Part shown: positions 58,151 through 64,000 of the stretch, piece after piece
Numbering within the stretch: the stretch's first letter is position 1
Layout of the letters: each line of letters starts with the position of its first letter
Source: Bosea sp. (in: a-proteobacteria)
GTDB taxonomy: Bacteria; Pseudomonadota; Alphaproteobacteria; Rhizobiales; Beijerinckiaceae
DNA: 64,000 bases
NCBI RefSeq assembly: GCF_023953965.1
Contig: NZ_JAMLIX010000002.1
Location: 124,001 to 188,000, forward strand
Direction of reading: 5' to 3'
Program-made: the position numbers and the translations under genes
The notes under the pieces: generated by a model
Databases searched by the model: none
What the model was told of the DNA's origin: nothing
Seen by the model: the letters and a program-made list of their open reading frames with translations, nothing else

Positions 58151-59725
58151 TCACGCGTGCCGCGCCAGCACCCGCTTCACCTCTTCGACCAGATCCGCGA
58201 CCGGCACGGAAAACTGGGCCTCGGCCTGCCTCGCCTTGTGCTCGGCCGAATCCTTGACGTCGCGGCCGGCGGCGGCGAGCGCCGCGCCGAGGATCAGGTC
58301 CTTGATCACGACCGTCCCGGCCTCGCGCTCGGACGAGCCCTGAATGACGGCGCAGACGGCGCCGCGCCGGTCTGCATACTTCATCTGGGCGTTGAAGCCG
58401 GAGGTGCCGAGATAGAGATCGGCGCGCATCAGCGGCTTGCCCCCCGCATCCGTCGCCTGCCGGAGCGCGGAGACGAAAGCCTGATAGCCCGGCATGAACT
58501 CCGGCGACTTGTTGTCCATCGCGGTGACGACGACGAGCGGCAATTCGTTGCGGCTGTCGACGATGGGGGATTTCACCGCCTTCAACGCCGCATAGAGCCG
58601 CGAGACGCCGATGGAAAAGCCCGTCGCCGGCACGGGATCGGGCCGGAAGCGGCCGACGAGCCCGTCATAGCGCCCGCCGCCCGCGACCGAGCCGAAGCGC
58701 ACAACCTGCCCGTCCTCGTTGGTGACGGGGAAGGTCAGCTCCACCTCGTAGACCGGGCCGGTATAGTATTCGAGGCCGCGGACGACGGAGGGGTCGATGA
58801 TGACGCGCCCGAGATAGCCGGCCGCCGTGATCAGCGCGCGGATCTGCTCCAGTTCCGCGATGCCGGCCTCGCCGTTCCCGGCGCCTTCGACGAGGCCACG
58901 GAGGTCGTCGAGCGCCGCGGCGGACAGCGCGGCCGAGCCTTCGCTGTCCCCGGTATTGGCCTTGCCCAGCTCGGCGAGCTTCTGGCCGAGGGCGAGATAG
59001 CGCAGGACGCGGTCGGACTGCGCAGCGGATAGCCCGGCGCCCTTGGTGAAGTCGCCGCTTTCGTCCTTGCGGCCCTCGCCGAGGAGCTTGCGGACCTCCT
59101 CCAGCGGGAACTTGTCGGCCTTGTCGATCGCGCGCAGCACGGTGAGACGCTGGGCGGGATCGATCCCGGCCGCATCCATCACGCCGTCGAGAACCTTCCG
59201 ATTGTTGACCTTCACGACGTAGTCGCCGCGCTTGATGCCGAGCTTTTCCATCGTGTCGGCCGCGAGCATGCAGATCTCGGCATCGGCCGCGACGGAGCCC
59301 GCGCCGACGATATCGGCGTCGAACTGCATGAACTGGCGGAAACGGCCCGGCCCCGGCTTCTCGTTGCGGAAGACATAGCCGACGCGATAGCTGCGATAGG
59401 GTTTCGGCAGCGCGTCGAAATTCTCCGCGACATAGCGGGCGAGCGGCGCCGTCAGGTCGTAGCGCAGCGAGAGCCACTGCTCATCGTCGTCCTGGAAGGA
59501 GAAGACGCCCTCGTTCGGCCGGTCCTGGTCGGGCAGGAACTTGCCGAGCGCGTCGGTGTATTCGACGAAGGGCGTCTCGACCGGCTCGAAGCCGTAGACC
59601 GAGAAGCTCTCGCGGATGACGGACAGCATGCGCTCGGTGGCGGCGACATCGGCCGGACCGCGATCGACGAAGCCGCGCGGCTGGCGGGCCTTCAGCTTGG
59701 CAGGGGCGGATGCGTCGGCGGACAT
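58151..59725 (-). CDS. hisS: Histidyl-tRNA synthetase
   Basis: HisRS charges tRNA-His with histidine. The 524-residue class II enzyme has ARQPRGFVD, motif 2 (YRVGYVFRNEKPGPGRFRQFMQFDADIVG) and the histidine motif VRGLEYYTGPVYE with GGGRYDGL. The length with insertions matches alphaproteobacterial HisRS. Some alphaproteobacterial HisRS recognise tRNA-His without the G-1 base; this enzyme may share that trait. The 5' leader on the minus strand holds a CA-rich repeat and no ribosome site. Confidence 0.95.
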   Translation of the reverse strand: MSADASAPAKLKARQPRGFVDRGPADVAATERMLSVIRESFSVYGFEPVETPFVEYTDALGKFLPDQDRPNEGVFSFQDDDEQWLSLRYDLTAPLARYVAENFDALPKPYRSYRVGYVFRNEKPGPGRFRQFMQFDADIVGAGSVAADAEICMLAADTMEKLGIKRGDYVVKVNNRKVLDGVMDAAGIDPAQRLTVLRAIDKADKFPLEEVRKLLGEGRKDESGDFTKGAGLSAAQSDRVLRYLALGQKLAELGKANTGDSEGSAALSAAALDDLRGLVEGAGNGEAGIAELEQIRALITAAGYLGRVIIDPSVVRGLEYYTGPVYEVELTFPVTNEDGQVVRFGSVAGGGRYDGLVGRFRPDPVPATGFSIGVSRLYAALKAVKSPIVDSRNELPLVVVTAMDNKSPEFMPGYQAFVSALRQATDAGGKPLMRADLYLGTSGFNAQMKYADRRGAVCAVIQGSSEREAGTVVIKDLILGAALAAAGRDVKDSAEHKARQAEAQFSVPVADLVEEVKRVLARHA

Positions 59726-59738
59726 GGGCGTTCGTTTC

Positions 59739-59765
59739 GTGTTGTTGTGTGTTGTTGTGTGTTGC
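59739..59765 (-). repeat. Short tandem repeat in the hisS leader
   Basis: GTTGTTGTGT occurs twice in direct tandem (59741-59760) and is followed by GTTG. On the minus strand this makes an A/C-rich, unstructured leader immediately upstream of hisS. Confidence 0.7.
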
Positions 59766-59860
59766 TCGGCAAAAAGACGACACGAACCAACACAGGCGCT
59801 CGGTAGCCTGCGTGGACGTAAGGGGCAAGCGCGTCATTCTCCCCCGAGGGGAGAAGGGCG

Positions 59861-61231
59861 CTATTCCGCCGCCGGGGCGCGCTCCCGCAACGGCCTGTCC
59901 GCGATCCCTGCCCGTGCGAGCTTCTCCGGCAGCGGGCCGCCGGTCGCCCAGTCGAGCAGCTCGGCGGTGTGGACCACCGGCACGCCCGAGCCCTTGTCGG
60001 CGAAACCCTTCGCGATCTGGGTCATGCAGCCGATGTTCCCGGTCGCCACAAGTACCGGCCTGGTGCGCTCGATATTGCCGATCTTGCGCTCGCGCAGCCG
60101 CCCGGCGATCTCGGGCTGGAGGATGTTGTAGACGCCGGCCGAACCGCAGCAGATGTGCCCCTCCGGCACGTCCTTCACCTTGAAGCCGGCTCCCGTCAGC
60201 AGCCGCTTCGGCCCGTCCTTCAACTGCTGGCCGTGCTGCATCGAGCAGGCGGAATGATAGGCGATCGGCATGGCGACGTCGCGCACGGGCGAAAGCTCCA
60301 TAGTCTCCAGGAACTCGGTGATGTCCTTCGCCAGCGCGGCGACCCGTGCCGCCTTCTCGGCATAAGCCGGCTCGTTCCGGAACATGAAGCCGTAATCCTT
60401 GATCGTGGTGCCGCAGCCGGAGGCGGTGATCAGGATGGCGTCGAGCCCCTCGCCCTCGATCTCCGCCGTCCAGGCGTCGATATTGGCGCGCGCGAAGGAC
60501 AGCGCGTCGTGCTCGCGCCCCATGTGGTGGACGAGCGCGCCGCAGCAGCCCTCGCCCTTCGGCAGCACGACCTCGACGCCGTGGCGGTTGAGCAGGCGGA
60601 TCGTCGCCTCGTTGATCGCCGGGTTGAGCACCGGCTGGGCGCAGCCCGAGAGCAGCGCGACGCGCTTCACCCGCCCGGCCTCGGGCGAAAAGCTCTGCGG
60701 CCCCTCCATCGCCGAGCGTGTCGGCAGCCGCGCCGGCGCCAGCGCCAGCATCGCCTTCAGGCGCGGGCCGATGGCCGGGATCAGGCCGAGGACGGAGGCG
60801 AACGGCTTTGCCGGCAGCGCCAGCAGCATCGCGGCGCGCAAGCGCCCGGGATAGGGCAGGATCGCCGCCAGCACCTTGCGCAGCAGCCGGTCGTGCCAGG
60901 AGCGCTCATAGGTCTCCTCGATATGGGCGCGGGCATGGTCGATGAGGTGCATGTAGTGCACGCCGGAGGGGCAGGTCGTCATGCAGGAGAGGCAGGAGAG
61001 GCAGCGGTCGATATGCGTCACCACCTCGTCGGTTACGGGCTTGCCGGTCTCCAGCATGTCCTTGATCAGGTAGATGCGCCCGCGCGGGGAATCGAGCTCG
61101 TCGCCGAGCAGGAGATAGGTCGGGCAGGTCGCGGTGCAGAAGCCGCAATGCACGCAGGTGCGCAGGATCTTCTCCGAGGCCGGCATGCGCGGATCGGAGG
61201 CGAGGCGCTCGGGGGTGAAGTTGGTCTGCAT
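59861..61231 (-). CDS. glcF: Glycolate oxidase iron-sulfur subunit
   Basis: The 456-residue GlcF passes electrons from the flavin subunits. Two CxxCxxCxxxCP clusters are seen (CVHCGFCTATCP and CLSCLSCMTTCP), then two CCG-type domains (GEGCCGALVHHMG and GHICCGSAGVYN). It forms the glycolate oxidase complex with GlcD and GlcE. ATG 61231 overlaps the glcE stop (TGATG), so it is coupled to glcE. Confidence 0.95.
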   Translation of the reverse strand: MQTNFTPERLASDPRMPASEKILRTCVHCGFCTATCPTYLLLGDELDSPRGRIYLIKDMLETGKPVTDEVVTHIDRCLSCLSCMTTCPSGVHYMHLIDHARAHIEETYERSWHDRLLRKVLAAILPYPGRLRAAMLLALPAKPFASVLGLIPAIGPRLKAMLALAPARLPTRSAMEGPQSFSPEAGRVKRVALLSGCAQPVLNPAINEATIRLLNRHGVEVVLPKGEGCCGALVHHMGREHDALSFARANIDAWTAEIEGEGLDAILITASGCGTTIKDYGFMFRNEPAYAEKAARVAALAKDITEFLETMELSPVRDVAMPIAYHSACSMQHGQQLKDGPKRLLTGAGFKVKDVPEGHICCGSAGVYNILQPEIAGRLRERKIGNIERTRPVLVATGNIGCMTQIAKGFADKGSGVPVVHTAELLDWATGGPLPEKLARAGIADRPLRERAPAAE

Positions 61232-62418
61232 CAGATCCCCGCATACATCCGGCCGGGCTCGAAGATGCCGGCCGGGTCGAAGCTTGTCTTGATGCCGGCT
61301 GTCAGGCGCATCAGCGGCCCGGACAGAGGCTGGAACACGTCGGCGGCAGCCCGCACCGCGTCAGGCGCCCGCACCAGCGTGGCGTGTCCCCCGAGCGGCC
61401 TCAGCGCGGCGCGGATCGCGGCGGCGCCGGCATCGCCATCGGCCGGAACCGCAAGCCACACCAGCCCGCCGCCCCAGTCGTGGAATGAGCGCGCGGCGGG
61501 AAGCGCGCGCGCGATGGCGGCGGTGGCCTTCGGGCCGTTCGTCGGGGCAAGCGAGAGCCGCCAGACGGCCTCCCCGGTATCGGCGAAGAAAGCCGCGTCG
61601 CGGATGTCGCGCCAGAGCGCGTCAGGCCCGGCCCCTTCGAGACGGTCGGGCACGCCGTATGCGCCAAGCAGCGCGGCGAGCTCTCCTGCGCGGTAGGCGA
61701 TCGGATCCGCGAAATTCTCCAGCCGCAGCAGGGTCAGCGCCGCCTCGCCGGCGAGGCCGGCGGGAAGATGCGCCGCGGCCATCGGCTCGAAGGGCGAGCC
61801 CAGCGCCTTCGACAGAAGCGCGACGCCCTCGTCGCTCGAAAGGCCGCGCCATTGCAGCGTGACGATGCGTTCAGGCCGCGGCAGCACGCGGAAGGTGACT
61901 TCGGTGAGGAAGCCGAGCGTGCCGTGGCTGCCGCTCATGAGCTTGACCAGATCCAGGCCGGTGACGTTCTTCATCACCCGCCCACCGGATTTGATCATCT
62001 CGCCGCGGCCGTTGACCAGCCGCACACCGATCAGGGAATCGCGCGCCGCGCCGGCATTGATCCGGCGCGGGCCGGAGATGTTGCAGGCGGCGACGGCGCC
62101 GATCGTCGGCTCGCCCTCGCTGCCGTAGAGGGCACGGTGGTCCATCGGCTCGAAGGGCAGGATCTGGCCGTGCGCGGCGAGCGTCTCCTGCACCAGCGCG
62201 AGCGGCGTGCCGGCCCGCGCGGCGATCACCATCTCGGCCGGCTCGTAGAGCGTGATGCCGGTGAGGCCGGCGCTGGATAGCGTGCTCGCGGCCTGCACCG
62301 GGCGGCCGAGGCCGGCGCGCGTGCCGCCGCCGCACAGCGCCAGCGGCGTGGCGCTGTCGACGACCGACTTCACGACGGCGCAGGCCTGCGCCTCGGTGGT
62401 GGGGGTGTGGACGATCAC
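61231..62418 (-). CDS. glcE: Glycolate oxidase subunit GlcE
   Basis: The 395-residue FAD-binding subunit resembles GlcD but lacks its second domain. It begins at GTG 62418, overlapping the glcD stop (GTGA), and its FAD motif is in GPRRINAGAARDSLIG and SGGRVMKNVTGLDLVKLMSGSHG. The end GIKTSFDPAGIFEPGRM is family-typical. It is the middle gene of glcDEF. Confidence 0.92.
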   Translation of the reverse strand: MIVHTPTTEAQACAVVKSVVDSATPLALCGGGTRAGLGRPVQAASTLSSAGLTGITLYEPAEMVIAARAGTPLALVQETLAAHGQILPFEPMDHRALYGSEGEPTIGAVAACNISGPRRINAGAARDSLIGVRLVNGRGEMIKSGGRVMKNVTGLDLVKLMSGSHGTLGFLTEVTFRVLPRPERIVTLQWRGLSSDEGVALLSKALGSPFEPMAAAHLPAGLAGEAALTLLRLENFADPIAYRAGELAALLGAYGVPDRLEGAGPDALWRDIRDAAFFADTGEAVWRLSLAPTNGPKATAAIARALPAARSFHDWGGGLVWLAVPADGDAGAAAIRAALRPLGGHATLVRAPDAVRAAADVFQPLSGPLMRLTAGIKTSFDPAGIFEPGRMYAGI

Positions 62419-63851
62419 GCGACCACCCTGCCTTCCAGCGGGAACACCTTGGCCGGGTTGAGCAGCCAGGCGGGATCGAACACCGCCCTGACCCGCATCT
62501 GCTGGGCGAGGTCCTCCGGGTTGAACTGGACGTTCATCAGGTCGCGCTTCTCGATGCCGACGCCGTGCTCGCCGGTCAGGCAGCCGCCGACCTCGACGCA
62601 GAGCTTGAGGATGTCCATTCCGGCATCCTCCGCCTTCTGCGCCTCGACCGGGTCGTTGCAGTTGTAGAGGACAAGCGGGTGCAGGTTGCCGTCGCCGGCG
62701 TGGAAGACGTTGGCGACGCGAAGCCCGTAGCTCTTCACGATCTCGTCCATGCGCCTGAGCACATGCGGCAGTTGCCCCGTGGGGATGGTGCCGTCCATGC
62801 AGATGTAGTCGGCGACGCGGCCGGTGGCGCCGAAGGCGGATTTGCGGCCCTTCCAGATCGCCGCCGCCTCCATCGCCGAGCGTGATTCCTTCACCGTGGT
62901 GACGCCGTGCTCGCGGGCGATGGCGACGATGCGGGCGAGCCCGGCATCCATCTCCTCGTCCGAGCCCTCGACCTCGATGATCAGGAGCGCGCCGCAATCC
63001 ATCGGATAGCCGGCCTTGGCGAAAGCCTCGCAGATGTCGATCGCCTGCTTGTCCATGAACTCCATCGCGACCGGGATGATGCCGGCGCCGATGATCGCCG
63101 CCACCGCCGCGCCGGCCTGCTCGCTGGTCGGGAAGCCGAACATCACCGGCCGCGCGCCCTCCGCCGCGCGCAGAATGCGCACGCTCGCCTCCGTGACGAT
63201 GCCGAGCTGGCCCTCCGAGCCGATGATCAGCCCGAGCAGGTCGTAGCCGGCGGAATCGAGATGGGAGCCGCCGATCTCGACGATCTCGCCCTCGAGCGTC
63301 ACCAGGGTCACGCCCAGCACGTTGTTGGTGGTGACGCCGTATTTCAGGCAGTGCGGCCCGCCGGAGTTCATGCCGATATTGCCGCCGATCGAGCAGGCGA
63401 GCTGCGAGGACGGGTCGGGCGCGTAGAAGAAGCCCTCGGCCGAGACCGCCCCCGTCACCGCCAGATTGGTGACGCCGGCCTCGACCCGGGCGACGCGGTT
63501 CGCGTAGTCGATCGAAAGGATGCGGCTCATCTTGGAGACGCCGACGACCACCGCGTCCTCCTGCGGGATCGCCCCGCCGGAGAGCGAGGTGCCCGAGCCG
63601 CGCGGCACCACCGGCACGCCCTCCTGCCGGCAATAGCGCAGGACGGCCGCGACCTCCTGCGTCGTCGAGGGCAGCACCACCGCCAGCGGCATGCGGCGAT
63701 AGGCGCTGAGCGCATCGGTCTCGTAGGGGCGGCGCTCGTCCTCGCCGGTGATCAGCGCGTTCGGCGCGACGAGCTGCGAAAGGCCGGCGATGATCGCCTC
63801 GCGGCGGGCGAGGACGCCGGCATCCGGCATCGGAAAAGCGATCGCGCCCAT
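62415..63851 (-). CDS. glcD: Glycolate oxidase subunit GlcD
   Basis: The 478-residue catalytic flavin subunit oxidises glycolate to glyoxylate. It has VVPRGSGTSLSGGAIP, CSIGGNIGMNSGGPHCLKYG and HAGDGNLHPLVLY of the FAD-binding 4/FAD-oxidase C families. The ATG at 63851 follows GGGAGA; the frame upstream to 63992 is not conserved. It heads the glcDEF operon. The 149 bases upstream (63852-64000) have no complete gene. Confidence 0.94.
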   Translation of the reverse strand: MGAIAFPMPDAGVLARREAIIAGLSQLVAPNALITGEDERRPYETDALSAYRRMPLAVVLPSTTQEVAAVLRYCRQEGVPVVPRGSGTSLSGGAIPQEDAVVVGVSKMSRILSIDYANRVARVEAGVTNLAVTGAVSAEGFFYAPDPSSQLACSIGGNIGMNSGGPHCLKYGVTTNNVLGVTLVTLEGEIVEIGGSHLDSAGYDLLGLIIGSEGQLGIVTEASVRILRAAEGARPVMFGFPTSEQAGAAVAAIIGAGIIPVAMEFMDKQAIDICEAFAKAGYPMDCGALLIIEVEGSDEEMDAGLARIVAIAREHGVTTVKESRSAMEAAAIWKGRKSAFGATGRVADYICMDGTIPTGQLPHVLRRMDEIVKSYGLRVANVFHAGDGNLHPLVLYNCNDPVEAQKAEDAGMDILKLCVEVGGCLTGEHGVGIEKRDLMNVQFNPEDLAQQMRVRAVFDPAWLLNPAKVFPLEGRVVA

Positions 63852-64000
63852 CTTTTCTCTCCCGCTTTTTCGTAAGGCGCAAGGCGCCGCTGAAACCCGC
63901 CATCTCCGCGCGGCGGAGTTTAGAACAATTAAATGCCCCTTGCAGCGCGACCAAAGCCAGACATTATTTCCGGATTGGAAAAGGTGGCGCATCGATGGAC

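Noticed and set aside
59837..59855. A hairpin TTCTCCCC/GGGGAGAA after glcF as terminator
   Set aside because: The stem is 8 bp but no U-tract follows on the minus strand, so I do not list it as a terminator.
63995..64000. An ATG at the right edge as the start of a plus-strand gene
   Set aside because: Only two codons are visible; AAAAGG upstream is suggestive but insufficient.

Overview
The window is gene-dense, high-GC chromosomal DNA of an alphaproteobacterium, most likely of the order Hyphomicrobiales (Rhizobiales) and plausibly Bosea or a close relative. The pointers are a MucR/Ros regulator, a stand-alone DnaA domain IV-like protein followed by a DUF6456 protein, a DivJ-like kinase, DUF1491, DUF2336 and DUF1254/DUF1214 proteins, an alphaproteobacterial-type HisRS, and short extragenic palindromes. 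The assignment is from memory of family distribution; no database was searched. I see no IS element, prophage, CRISPR array, tRNA or rRNA. Strong GC bias at third codon positions produces very long false reading frames opposite real genes; these are left out.

Layout. 1-2.4 kb: the end of a chemotaxis receptor, sodB and a membrane-anchored acidic protein. 2.4-6.7 kb: oligopeptidase B, mucR, and a two-gene unit of a DnaA domain IV-like protein plus a DUF6456 protein behind a TATAAT promoter and an inverted repeat. 6.7-14.1 kb: sufE, a DivJ-like kinase, DUF1491, DUF2336, a lipoprotein and the DUF1214/DUF1254 pair. 14.2-20.1 kb: a PBP1-type penicillin-binding protein, a YcgN-like protein and pyruvate phosphate dikinase. 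20.3-22.9 kb: a cold-shock cluster of cspA, rhlE, an extended IF-1 and a small membrane protein.

23-40 kb: an exported repeat protein, a SleB-type cell wall hydrolase, an MFS transporter, a LysR regulator, Sua5, an acyl-CoA dehydrogenase with two SDR genes, a D-2-hydroxyacid dehydrogenase, an rRNA m5U methyltransferase, cysK, and two CorA genes flanking an SLC13/DASS permease. 40.4-48.8 kb: a SRAP/HMCES protein, tlyA-dxs, pirin, a YcxB-like membrane protein, xseB, an Lrp regulator and a tyrosine phosphatase. 48.8-64 kb: an SSS-type hybrid histidine kinase, mscL, an aminotransferase, an AbrB-family membrane protein, an FAD amine-oxidase-like protein, an SMP-30 protein, hisS and glcDEF.

Most genes are housekeeping or conserved accessory genes. 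The most unusual things visible are the DnaA-IV/DUF6456 unit with its own promoter and RBS-overlapping inverted repeat; tlyA, whose full S4 domain can only be made from a CTG start overlapping the dxs stop codon; an IF-1 paralogue with an Arg-rich tail in a cold-shock cluster; and two families of two-hairpin extragenic elements, each present as an inverted pair, one of which forms or abuts the stop codon of the neighbouring gene.
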